Counted from the first letter of the stretch, positions 6,868 through 13,971 are shown. The stretch is DNA of 13,971 nucleotides from an uncultured Collinsella sp. (GCA_958439775.1 CAUBWQ010000008.1:1-13971), one strand, 5' to 3'. Made by a program: numbers and translations. Notes: a model not told the origin generated them from the letters alone.

Positions 6868-8416
6868 ATGGCAGATTCCACCACCGACTACAACAATCTA
6901 GATCCCTTGGGCGACGAGACGGCGGTTGTCGATGAGGTCGAGGCCGCCGTCTCGGGCGCTCGCAAGAAGCCGCGCGCTGTCGATATGGTCCCCGAGGAGC
7001 CCGACGCGATGGCGCCGGACGAGGAATACCAGCTCACGCCGGCGGGTCGTCGCGAACGCATCGGGCAAATCGTTCGCCTGGTCAAAAAGTACCGCGTATG
7101 GGATAACCTCACGCCGGTGCGCCTACGCCGCCTGCTCGAAGAGCTCGGCCCCATGTTCGTCAAGATGGGGCAGATTCTGGCCAACCGCTCCGAGATTTTG
7201 CCGCAGCGGTTTTGCGACGAGCTGCGTCGCCTGCGCTCCGACGTAGAGCCGGTGCCATATGAGGTAGTGCTCCGACGCAATCGACCCCAATCCGCTCGGA
7301 AGCGCTTCTCTTGCGCAAGTTCACCGTGCCCGTCTGGTGACCGGCGAGGATGTGGCCGTTAAGGTGCAGCGCCCCGGCGCGCAGCAAGTCATGGCGCAGG
7401 ACATCGACATCATCCGTTCGGTGGTGCGTATCGTCTCCAAGTTCGTCAACACCGACCAGTTTGTTGACCTGCACGGCGTGGTCGAAGAGCTGTGGACCTC
7501 GTTTCGCGAGGAAACTAACTTTTTGGCCGAGGCCAAAAACCTCAACGATTTCTATGAGTTCCACAAAAGCATGCATAGCGGTGCTCGACGACGGCTTTTT
7601 CCATGCCGACCCGCATGCGGGAAACATCATTCTCAAGGATGGTATCGTCTACTTTATCGACCTGGGCATGGTCGGGCGCATGTCGAGTCACGACCGCGGT
7701 ATCGTCAAGGATATGATTTTTGCCGTGGCCGAGGGCGACGTGCCCAAGCTCAAGGATTCGCTCATGCGCTTTGCCGTGACGCGCGGCGACTCGGCCGAGC
7801 TAGACCATTCGGCCTTTTTGTCCGATTTGGACTTTATCGTTGCCGATTTTGCGGGGCTCGATCTTAAGGACCTGGATATCGGCGAGTTTTTGACCTCGCT
7901 GCTAAACCTGGCGCGCAAAAACGATGTTGAGCTGCCGAGCGTGGTGACAATGTTCGCCCGCGGTATGGTGACGCTCGAGGGCCTTCTGACCGAGTACATG
8001 CCCAACGTCAACATGATCCAGATCATCCAGACGCACATCAAAAACGAGAAAAGCACCTATGCGCGCGTGCGCGATATGGGGCGCGATCTTGCAGCGAGCA
8101 GCTATCGAGCGGCAAAAGGCTCGCTCGAGGCGGCCGAGTATCTGGGCTTGGCGTCGCGCATGCTCACGCGCGGCCAGCTTAAGGTGAACACGCAGATCAT
8201 GAGCAGCGACAGCTGGGTGGAATTATCGATCGCATGTCGATGGCCATTGTGATCGCCGGTCTTTTTATCGGTTCGTCGGTGGTGTACTACGCGCGCATCG
8301 AGCCGGTTGTGTTCGGTATCCCGGTCATTGGCTTTATGGGCTACGTGAGCGCGCTGGTGCTGGCGCTGATGTTGGGCCGCAATATCTGGCTCAACAGTCA
8401 CGGCGGCAAGCACTAG
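6868..8416 (+). pseudogene. ABC1/UbiB (AarF) kinase-like gene broken by three internal deletions/frameshifts
   Basis: The UbiB signature pieces are present in order but in different frames. Frame 1 carries a long acidic N-terminus and the KMGQ motif (KxGQ) up to EVVLRR. From about 7271 a second frame carries IDPNPLGSASLAQVHRARL and the catalytic-lysine strand VAVKVQRPG, then EETNFLAEAKNL. From about 7575 a third frame carries the catalytic loop HADPHAGN and DLGM. From about 8215 the second frame returns with RMSMAIVIAGLFIGSS and a second C-terminal membrane helix. Near 7570 roughly 90-100 residues, including the hinge region, appear to be missing compared with the family. Near 7270 about ten residues, and near 8210 a few, seem lost. 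As written no full-length kinase can be made. Assembly error is a real alternative. Intact homologues act on isoprenoid lipids or quinones. Confidence 0.85.
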
Positions 8417-8469
8417 AGGCTGCGGCCGTCACCGCATTTTCCTATCGCAAACAATAGCTTTTACCTTGG

Positions 8470-8497
8470 GCTTCGCCTGCGTGCGAGGCCCTTTTGC
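8470..8497 (+). terminator. Rho-independent terminator after the AarF-like gene
   Basis: GGGCTTCGC (8470-8478) pairs with GCGAGGCCC (8485-8493) with one wobble around CTGCGT, followed at once by TTTT. It separates the AarF-like transcript from the riboswitch. TTGCGT at 8496-8501, just after the stem, may be the -35 of the riboswitch promoter, with an AT-rich -10 near 8518-8524. Confidence 0.75.
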
Positions 8498-8534
8498 GTG
8501 ATACCATTTTGACGGTAATAATCGATGGCCTAGA

Positions 8535-8705
8535 TGGTGGTGCGGAGACGCACGAATGCGCGGTTATCCTGCGCATTTGGGAGAATCGGGGTGCAAGTCC
8601 CCAGCTGTACCAGTAACCGTAATTCCTCTTGGCTCGGGATGCTCGCGTCGCAGATCGGACGACGTGCCCGAGTCGTTAAGGTTAAGTCGGATCGCCTCCC
8701 GTCTT
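8535..8705 (+). promoter_or_regulatory. Cobalamin (B12) riboswitch
   Basis: The core GGGAGAATCGGGGTGCAAGT (8579-8598) followed by CCCCAGCTGTACCAGTAACC (8599-8618) matches the conserved GGGAA..GGTG.AA..CC..CTG..CC.G.AACTGT cobalamin element. CGGTTA (8561-8566) pairs with TAACCG (8614-8619). CTCGGG (8633-8638) pairs with CCCGAG (8667-8672), with inner CGTCG/CGACG (8646-8650/8660-8664). AGTCGGATCGCCTCCC near 8685-8700 matches the conserved 3' GTCAGGATACCTGCC region. A 5' hairpin GTGCG-GAGA-CGCAC is at 8540-8553. No T-tract follows, so control is probably at translation: upstream GTCTC (8808-8812) or CTCC (8821-8824) can pair with the ribosome site AGGAGAC at 8839-8845. Binding of cobalamin should reduce expression of the downstream DUF4430 genes. 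Confidence 0.9.
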
Positions 8706-8847
8706 GCATGCGGCTGCGGCTTTTGCCGCCGGTGTGCATAGGGCTCTGGAGGGAAGGGGGACCCCGATGGGGGAACTCGAGCGCAACATGCGCGATGACG
8801 TGGGGCAGTCTCAAGGCAACGCTCCAAGTACAGACAGTAGGAGACAA

Positions 8848-11800
8848 ATGGATATGTTTGAGGACGAGCGCCAGCGCGTCTCGCATCGCCGTGGCGCAAT
8901 TGCGCGCGGCGTAGCCAAGCGCGGCCTGGTGGCATTCCTGGCCTTCGCGATGGCCTTTGGCACCACACCGGCTCAGCTGTGGGCCGAGGGCGCCGAGGGC
9001 ATTGCCGAGGCTGTGGCTCAGGCGGCACCGCCTGCCGAGAATGGCTCTGGTGAGTCCACGACAAGCCCTGCTGCCGACCTCAATGCGAGCGGCGTGGTGG
9101 CGAATGGGGGCACTGCCGAGCAAGATGCCGCCGCGACAGCTTCGGGCCCTACCGACAAGACTGAGGACGATAGCGCTGCCGGCAATGAGGCGTCGGCTGC
9201 ATCGACGTCCGATGCCTCGAAGCAGGACGCCGCCGTTGTCTCTGCCGCTGGAGAGGCCAAGGCTCAGCCTGCCAAGGCCGCAAGCCAAGAGGTCACGGCC
9301 ACGTGCTCCGTCGTCGGCACCGACGCCGAGGGCGCCCAGCAGACCTGGGCCGCCGCCCAGCAGATCACGCTGAAGGAGGGCTCGACCGCGGCCGACCTCT
9401 CCGAGCAGCTCTTCAAGCAGGCCGGCCTCAAGGCCGACTACGACCCCAACGGCTCCTGGGGCTGGGCGCTCAACACGATCACGTCGCCCTTCGATAAGGA
9501 CCGCAAGCTCGGCTACGACCCGGCGACCGGCGCGTACTGGCAGCTGTTCGTCAACGGCAAGGCCTCCGACGCCGGCGCGGGCGGCTACACGCTCAAGGAC
9601 GGCGACTCCGTCGTCTGGTGCTACTCGAAGTACGGCGACCCCGCGCCCGAGCAGGTTTCCGTCACGATGGAGATTATTGGCAAAAAGGCCGAGATGGCTC
9701 AGCGTTGGACGAGCCCTTCGACCCAGGTGTTTGCTAAGGGCACGTCGATTAAGGATGCCTCTGCTGCTTACTTCGATGCCCTTGGCATAAAGTCAAAAAT
9801 GTACGACCAATTTGGCTATTGGGGCGTCTATAGTCTCGTATCTCCGCTTGATGGCACCGAGCTGTCGGGTGCATGGTCGTTCTTTGTCGACGGCGTTCCT
9901 GGGTCTCAGCTCGATAGCGATTACGTGCTCAAGTCTGGCGACAAAATCGTCTGGGCTTTTGCTCCCGGCGATACTGTGCCTGGCGTCGACAGTGTTGTTG
10001 TTGACCCGGGTGCCGCACGTCCTAACTGGGATAGCGATTGGCCTGGTTATACGAGCGCCGACAAAGTAACCGACGCTCCTGTGCCTACGAAGGACGCTGA
10101 GGCAAAATGGGTGAGCGAGCTCAAGGGCTCGAACGAATGGAGCAAGGGTATTTCCGACCCGTTGCTGGTCGGTGACTACCTCTACGTGGCCGTTGGTTCC
10201 AAGCTGCTCAAGAAAAATGTCGACACGGGTGAGACCGTTGCCGAATCGCCTTTGGCGGCAAAGATCGATTCGACCTCGCGTATGGTATACACCGGTGGCG
10301 TGATACTCGTGCCGCTTTCGAGCGGTCGCCTGCAGGCGCTGACGGTTGATGCTCTGGCGACAGTTTGGGTAACCGATGAGTTGCCTGCTGGCCCCGATGG
10401 TGCTCAGCAGTCCCTTGCGTCCATTACGGTTCGTGACGGCTTTGCCTACTTTGGGACGGCATCGGCTAGCTGGTCCGACTCGAGCGACGGCTACCTGCTC
10501 TGCGTGCGCATCTCCGATGGCAAGGTTATGTGGCAGCATAAGAACGAGAACAGCAAGGGCTATTACTGGGCCGGCTTAGCGTTCTCGGGCAATTATGGCG
10601 TCATCGCAGATGATTCCGGTACGGTGAGCACGGTCGACTCCGAAACTGGAAAGACCGTTGCGTCGCTCAAGATTGCCGAGCGCGTGCGTACGACGGTGCT
10701 GGTCGATGGATCGATCGCTTATGTCGTGAGCGCCGATGGCGTTTTGCATAAGCTATCGGTTGGAACGGACGGAACGCTTTCCGAGCTTGGCAAGGTGACG
10801 TTTGGCTGCAGCTCGACCTCGACGCCGGTGCTGGCCAACGGCAAGATTGTGGTCGGAGGCGCATCGACCGAATCCTTTATGGACGGCTACACGAATAAGA
10901 ACACGTATCACTACGGTCAGCTTGCAGTGATTGATGCAGAGACGCTTGCTGTGGACTATTCCATTTGCAAGGCGGACGGCAGCTATATTCGCCAGGGGAC
11001 TTCGGGCGGCGGTGACGTAAAGTCGCAGCCGGTTGTTTCTGTCCAGAATGGCGAGACGTACGTCTACTTTACGTCTAACAACAACCCGGGCGGCATCTAT
11101 CGCTACCGTATTGGCGACGACGAGGCCGAGCTGCTTTATACGCCCGCGGCGGGCGACCAGCAGTACTGCATGGCTTCCATTTCGGTCGGATCCGATGGCT
11201 CACTCTACTATGTCAATGACTCGGGCAAGTTGTTTGCTGTCAAGGGTAATGGCCAAAGGGTCAAACGCTATACCGTGACGTTCGACGCCAACGGTAAGGA
11301 TGCGGCGATGCCCGATTCTCAACGCGTGAAGGAAGGTAAAGCGGCGACGGAGCCCTCGACTAAGCCGCGGTGCAAGGGCTACACCTTTGCCGGTTGGTAC
11401 ACCGATGTTGCCTGCACAAAGGCGTATGACTTTAGCGCTGCGGTGACGGCCGACCTGACGCTGTATGCCAAGTGGACCAAGAATGCCGTTAACCCTGGCG
11501 GTAATGGTGGCGCTGGTTCGAATGGCGGCGGTTCTGGTACCGGTACTGGTTCCGGCACTGGCGCTGGCGCGGGTTCTGGCTCCGGCTCGAAGGGCGGCGC
11601 TATTGCCCCGGGCAAGAAGCCGGTGACCAAGACGACGGTGTCGACCAAGACCGAGACCAAGGAAAACAAGTCCGACAAGAAGGATGAGAAGAAGTCTGAC
11701 AAGAAGGACAACAAGTCAGACAAGAAGTCCGATTCCAAGTCCGATACGGGTGCTGCTTCCACGACCACTGCTAAGAAGTCCTCTAGTGCTTCCGAGCAGG

Positions 11801-11895
11801 AGACTGGCACCAACCCGCTCGCCATTGTTGGCGTTGCCGCCGGCGTCATCGGTCTCGCCATCGTCGGCGTGTTCGTGTTCACCAAACGTCGGTAG
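8848..11895 (+). CDS. Surface protein: two DUF4430 domains, PQQ-like beta-propeller, Flg_new repeat, C-terminal membrane anchor
   Basis: The product is 1015 residues. Start 8848 is chosen for AGGAG four bases upstream and because it gives a normal signal peptide (basic RRGAIARGVAKRG, core about 27-38, cleavage near PAQLWA). ATGs at 8767 and 8704 in the same frame are less likely; 8704 falls in the riboswitch. Then come an Ala/Ser-rich linker (about 50-148), DUF4430 module 1 (149-265, with YWQLFVNGKA and YTLKDGDSVVWCYS) and module 2 (270-378, WSFFVDGVPG, YVLKSGDKIVWAF). A PQQ-like propeller follows (about 419-806), then a Flg_new/InlB-type repeat (808-879, ending TLYAKW), a Gly/Ser and Lys/Ser/Asp-rich stalk, and a membrane helix (991-1012) before KRR. 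DUF4430 resembles the C-terminal domain of transcobalamin and intrinsic factor. With the cobalamin riboswitch this suggests corrinoid capture at the cell surface. Confidence 0.9.
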   Translation: MDMFEDERQRVSHRRGAIARGVAKRGLVAFLAFAMAFGTTPAQLWAEGAEGIAEAVAQAAPPAENGSGESTTSPAADLNASGVVANGGTAEQDAAATASGPTDKTEDDSAAGNEASAASTSDASKQDAAVVSAAGEAKAQPAKAASQEVTATCSVVGTDAEGAQQTWAAAQQITLKEGSTAADLSEQLFKQAGLKADYDPNGSWGWALNTITSPFDKDRKLGYDPATGAYWQLFVNGKASDAGAGGYTLKDGDSVVWCYSKYGDPAPEQVSVTMEIIGKKAEMAQRWTSPSTQVFAKGTSIKDASAAYFDALGIKSKMYDQFGYWGVYSLVSPLDGTELSGAWSFFVDGVPGSQLDSDYVLKSGDKIVWAFAPGDTVPGVDSVVVDPGAARPNWDSDWPGYTSADKVTDAPVPTKDAEAKWVSELKGSNEWSKGISDPLLVGDYLYVAVGSKLLKKNVDTGETVAESPLAAKIDSTSRMVYTGGVILVPLSSGRLQALTVDALATVWVTDELPAGPDGAQQSLASITVRDGFAYFGTASASWSDSSDGYLLCVRISDGKVMWQHKNENSKGYYWAGLAFSGNYGVIADDSGTVSTVDSETGKTVASLKIAERVRTTVLVDGSIAYVVSADGVLHKLSVGTDGTLSELGKVTFGCSSTSTPVLANGKIVVGGASTESFMDGYTNKNTYHYGQLAVIDAETLAVDYSICKADGSYIRQGTSGGGDVKSQPVVSVQNGETYVYFTSNNNPGGIYRYRIGDDEAELLYTPAAGDQQYCMASISVGSDGSLYYVNDSGKLFAVKGNGQRVKRYTVTFDANGKDAAMPDSQRVKEGKAATEPSTKPRCKGYTFAGWYTDVACTKAYDFSAAVTADLTLYAKWTKNAVNPGGNGGAGSNGGGSGTGTGSGTGAGAGSGSGSKGGAIAPGKKPVTKTTVSTKTETKENKSDKKDEKKSDKKDNKSDKKSDSKSDTGAASTTTAKKSSSASEQETGTNPLAIVGVAAGVIGLAIVGVFVFTKRR

Positions 11896-11904
11896 GTGAG
11901 GGCT

Positions 11905-12780
11905 GTGTCCAATAAATCCAAGGACGCTGACCCCAAGCAACCAGATTCCTCGTTCATTCAGTTCGATGATGCAAAGCAACAGGGCGCCGTTTCGGCGGCG
12001 TCCGCCCCTCGATGGAAGGCGCTCCTTGGCGTTCTGACTGCCGCATGCGTCGTTCTGATCGTGGTCTCTCTGGGCTTTGTCCATCCCTCCGAGAGCGGTG
12101 CTTGGTCCATTGATTGGATCGTCCAGACCGTGGCGGGGGAGAGCATCGTCGCCAAGGATGGCAATGGGTCCGGCTCGACTGTCGCTTCGGGCAAGGCCGG
12201 GTCCAAGGATTCCAAATCTTCTGATGATACGAATGACGGGTCTAGGGGTTCTGACAAATCTGACTCCAAGAAAGATTCTGAGTCTTCGGACAAGGAATCG
12301 GACAAGAACTCGGATAGCAAGAAAAAAAAAAAAAAAGGAGCGGGAAATAAAAAGACTGACAACAGTCAGTCGGCTTCTCAGAATTCGGCAACGTCCGGTG
12401 GGCCTTCTGCCGTTCCTGATAACAGTAATGCCCCCTCGGGCAACCAGAGCGTCTCTCAGGAGTCTAGCTACGTTACCGTGACTGTCTCGGTTACTTCGAG
12501 CGCTGTGGGCAATCCTGTGTCCGCTGGTGGTACCTACACCTTTAATGAGGGAGCAACTGCCTACGACGCTCTCTGCGCGCTGGGTCTTTCTATAAATGCG
12601 CGTGGCTCGTCGTTTGGCACTTATGTTGCCGCCATCGGTGGCCTGGCCGAGAAGGATGAAAACTATGGAAGCGGTAGCGGCTGGTGTTATTCCGTCAACG
12701 GCACAACGCCCATGACAGCCTGCAGCAACTACGTTCTCTCAAACGGCGACAACGTGATCTGGTATTACGTGACAGGCTAG
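11905..12780 (+). CDS. Membrane-anchored DUF4430 protein with 15-A tract
   Basis: The product is 291 residues from the GTG at 11905, preceded by AGGTGAGG. An alternative GTG at 11896 directly follows the previous stop and would add three residues. The cytoplasmic N-terminus is short and polar; one membrane helix spans about 38-59; no cleavage site is obvious, so it looks like a signal anchor with the rest outside. A Ser/Asp/Lys-rich stalk (about 80-185) contains six lysines (139-144), five of them from an uninterrupted A run. The C-terminus (about 188-291) is one DUF4430 domain with the typical SGWCYSVNGTTPMTACSNYV and LSNGDNVIWYY. The gene starts ten bases after the two-DUF4430 protein, so both should be under the cobalamin riboswitch and translationally coupled. 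Likely role, by inference: a second corrinoid-binding surface protein close to the membrane. Confidence 0.88.
   Translation: MSNKSKDADPKQPDSSFIQFDDAKQQGAVSAASAPRWKALLGVLTAACVVLIVVSLGFVHPSESGAWSIDWIVQTVAGESIVAKDGNGSGSTVASGKAGSKDSKSSDDTNDGSRGSDKSDSKKDSESSDKESDKNSDSKKKKKKGAGNKKTDNSQSASQNSATSGGPSAVPDNSNAPSGNQSVSQESSYVTVTVSVTSSAVGNPVSAGGTYTFNEGATAYDALCALGLSINARGSSFGTYVAAIGGLAEKDENYGSGSGWCYSVNGTTPMTACSNYVLSNGDNVIWYYVTG
12322..12336 (+). repeat. Homopolymer of 15 A inside the coding sequence
   Basis: Fifteen A residues in a row lie in frame as five AAA codons, followed by GGAGCGGG. Loss of one A would move reading into a frame that stops at 12481; gain of one gives Arg-Ser-Gly-Lys then TAA within about 15 bases. 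Either change removes the whole DUF4430 domain. Such runs are prone to replication and transcription slippage. Confidence 0.9.
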
Positions 12781-12800
12781 GGGCCTCGACATATCGCATC

Positions 12801-12840
12801 AAACGGGCGTTTCGGACAAACATCCGAGACGCCCGTTTTT
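12801..12840 (+). terminator. Rho-independent terminator of the DUF4430 operon
   Basis: Bases 12801-12816 (AAACGGGCGTTTCGGA) pair with 12823-12838 (TCCGAGACGCCCGTTT) with one wobble around CAAACA, running into TTTTT. It starts 20 bases after the stop at 12780. Confidence 0.93.
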
Positions 12841-12848
12841 ATGCGAAT

Positions 12849-13139
12849 GGGACGTCATTTCCCAATCGAGGCTCAACCGGAAATTGCATCCCGCCCTGTA
12901 GGCGAATTCCGGGACGCAGTTTCCCGTTGGGGCGGGTTTCGGAAAGCGTGTTCCGCTCTGAGGGCTCATTCCGGGATAGACTTTCCGAAGCAGCGCCCAT
13001 TGGGAAGCTGCGGACCGTATTGGGCATCGATTTTGGGATGCGCTTTCCGCTAGAGCCACGTTGCGGAAGCTGTGTCCCGTTCTGAGGCTGCAATCTGGGA
13101 CGCGCTTTCCGCGGGGCGACCATGGGGAAACTACTACCC
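12849..13139. repeat. Array of ten degenerate 14-bp palindromes, 62-bp double units
   Basis: The motif GGRA-N6-TYCC occurs at 12849, 12879, 12911, 12941, 12973, 13003, 13035, 13065, 13097 and 13126 (the 13003 and 13126 copies, GGAAGCTGCGGACC and GGAAACTACTACCC, deviate at one end). The starts alternate 30 and 32 bases apart, with 29 for the last pair. Odd copies read like GGGACGCGCTTTCC and even copies like its complement GGAAGCTGTGTCCC. Each 62-bp pair can therefore fold into one hairpin; the fourth unit pairs over 16 positions with only one mismatch if wobbles are allowed. The intervening bases are much less conserved, apart from a CTGAGGCT-like block before each odd copy. The array fills the gap between two convergent terminators (12801-12840 and 13192-13225). 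No supportable gene lies in 12781-13251. Confidence 0.75.
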
Positions 13140-13191
13140 ATTCCGACGCTGCGGCCCGCCTTGTGCGCCTTCCTCGGCAGGCTCTGCAAAC

Positions 13192-13225
13192 AAAAAACCG
13201 GTTGGAACGGGAATTCCAACCGGTT
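13192..13225 (-). terminator. Rho-independent terminator of the GtrA-like gene
   Basis: AACCGGTTGGAA (13196-13207) pairs perfectly with TTCCAACCGGTT (13214-13225) around CGGGAA. On the minus strand it is followed by six T residues (13197-13192). It lies 26 bases after the stop codon at 13252. Confidence 0.92.
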
Positions 13226-13251
13226 ATACATTCAAGCAAATAGTGAATCGA

Positions 13252-13659
13252 CTACGACCGTGCGCCCTCGAGGAAGAAGCGGCGGCTGAAGTAGTTGTAC
13301 CAGGTGACGAGGAACGTGGCGATGGCCTTCATGGCTTGGTAGCCGATGCTCAAAAACGTGACGCCCACAAACATATACAGGTCGTTGAGGCCCAGGCCGA
13401 TCACCGACAGGATGGTGAAGATCGTGAACTCGCGCTTGCGGCTCATGCCTTCGCGGTGGTCGAACACGTACTTCATGCTGAGCCAGTAGTTGACCACGAC
13501 GGACGTGATAAACGAAACCGTGGTGCTCATCAAAAAGTCGAGGTGGAACAGCTCGACGAGCGCAATGAGCATGCCCCAGTCGATGCCAAAGGAGATAAGA
13601 CCCACGACAGCAAACTTGAGGAACTGCTTGGTATGAGGTTGTGCCAGCGCCTTGCGCAC
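13252..13659 (-). CDS. GtrA-like four-helix membrane protein
   Basis: The product is 135 residues, typical for the GtrA family (PF04138). KQFLKFAVVGLISFGIDWGM opens the first of four membrane helices (about 14-37, 41-62, 78-101, 104-124), with VNYWLSMKYVF after the second and the family's C-terminal NYFSRRFFLEG. These proteins are thought to help move lipid-linked sugars or similar intermediates across the membrane for polysaccharide or teichoic-acid decoration. The start is GTG at 13659: no in-frame ATG lies between it and the upstream stop, though GGA nine bases before it is a weak ribosome site. A second GtrA-like gene lies just upstream on the same strand. Confidence 0.88.
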   Translation of the reverse strand: MRKALAQPHTKQFLKFAVVGLISFGIDWGMLIALVELFHLDFLMSTTVSFITSVVVNYWLSMKYVFDHREGMSRKREFTIFTILSVIGLGLNDLYMFVGVTFLSIGYQAMKAIATFLVTWYNYFSRRFFLEGARS

Positions 13660-13709
13660 GTAATCACATCCAATGCGTTGATGAATCGAGCAGAGGATAC
13701 TTTAGAGCT

Positions 13710-13739
13710 TTTACAAGGGAAACGTAAGGTCTTTGCCAA
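13710..13739 (-). promoter_or_regulatory. Possible promoter of the GtrA-like gene
   Basis: On the minus strand TTGGCA (13739-13734) and TGTAAA (13715-13710) are separated by 18 bases, matching 5 of 6 and 4 of 6 consensus positions. Transcription would start near 13703, about 45 bases before the GTG at 13659. Confidence 0.4.
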
Positions 13740-13812
13740 TAACTATATGAACTCGCCAAATTTTCAAGAGCTAATCCGCAAACGTTAAAAAGTTGCCCGT
13801 AAACGAGCGACA

Positions 13813-13852
13813 CCCACGGACGATACTGCGCTGAGTGCGCGTCGTCCGTGGG
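13813..13852 (-). terminator. Hairpin after the upstream GtrA-like gene
   Basis: CCCACGGACGA (13813-13823) pairs perfectly with TCGTCCGTGGG (13842-13852). It begins 27 bases after the stop at 13879 on the minus strand. No T-run follows directly (the nearest is around 13791-13787), so termination is likely but not certain. The rest of 13660-13878 shows no gene. Confidence 0.6.
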
Positions 13853-13878
13853 CGCCGTAATGCTGCAGGGGTTTCGAG

Positions 13879-13971
13879 CTATTTTGTCTCGTTGCCCTCC
13901 AGGAAGATTTTTCGGGTCACAAAGTTGTAGGCCATGACAAGCGCGGTGGCACAAATCTTGGCGCTATTGGC
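13879..13971 (-). CDS. GtrA-like protein, C-terminal fragment (5' part outside window)
   Basis: Thirty codons plus TAG are visible from the window edge. The sequence AKICATALVMAYNFVTRKIF followed by LEGNETK matches the last helix and the conserved YN..(T/S)R(K/R).FLEG end of the GtrA-like protein at 13252-13659 (VTWYNYFSRRFFLEGARS). It is the upstream neighbour on the same strand, so the two are probably tandem paralogues. Too short for more. Confidence 0.75.
   Translation of the reverse strand, partial: ANSAKICATALVMAYNFVTRKIFLEGNETK

Noticed and set aside
12849..13139. CRISPR array
   Set aside because: The repeated motif is 14 bp, degenerate and alternates in orientation, spacing is about 31 bp from start to start, and no cas genes are seen.
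13072..13788. Plus-strand open frame opposite the GtrA-like gene
   Set aside because: It crosses the palindrome array and a minus-strand terminator, and the minus strand encodes a clear four-helix GtrA-like protein.

Overview
The window is GC-rich and densely coded. Its protein families (C69 dipeptidase, cyclodeaminase-type FchA next to FolD, DUF4430 surface proteins, a Flg_new/InlB-type repeat, GtrA proteins) and its hairpin-rich intergenic regions suggest a gut actinobacterium of the Coriobacteriia, most like Collinsella. This assignment is inference; no rRNA or marker gene is present.

Layout. 1-594 (minus) is the N-terminal part of a Tat-exported protein with an 18-bp palindrome in its promoter. 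900-1493 (minus) is a lipoprotein and 1902-2741 (plus) a zinc-ribbon membrane protein, divergent across a ~400-bp gene-free region that holds a direct repeat and a very strong hairpin. 2927-4416 is a two-gene one-carbon operon, fchA-folD. 4459-4678 is an AT-rich, 220-bp MITE-like element with 25-bp perfect terminal inverted repeats. 4771-6294 is a PepD-type C69 dipeptidase. 6443-6859 is a small phasin-like protein, followed by an ABC1/UbiB (AarF) kinase-like gene broken by three internal deletions (6868-8416). 8535-8705 is a cobalamin riboswitch that leads two DUF4430 cell-surface proteins (8848-11895 and 11905-12780). 12849-13139 is a regular array of degenerate 14-bp palindromes, about one per 31 bp. 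13252-13659 and 13879-13971 (minus) are two consecutive GtrA-like membrane proteins, the second cut by the window end.

How the genes work together. FchA and FolD should together convert methylene-THF to formyl-THF. The FolD lacks the lysine and glutamine that normally give cyclohydrolase activity, so the adjacent FchA probably supplies that step. The riboswitch plus two DUF4430 (transcobalamin C-terminal-like) proteins looks like a vitamin-B12-controlled corrinoid capture system on the cell surface. This is the most interesting unit here. Its first DUF4430 module has strikingly different codon usage from the rest of the gene, and the second protein carries a 15-A homopolymer just before its DUF4430 domain, which could switch that domain on and off.
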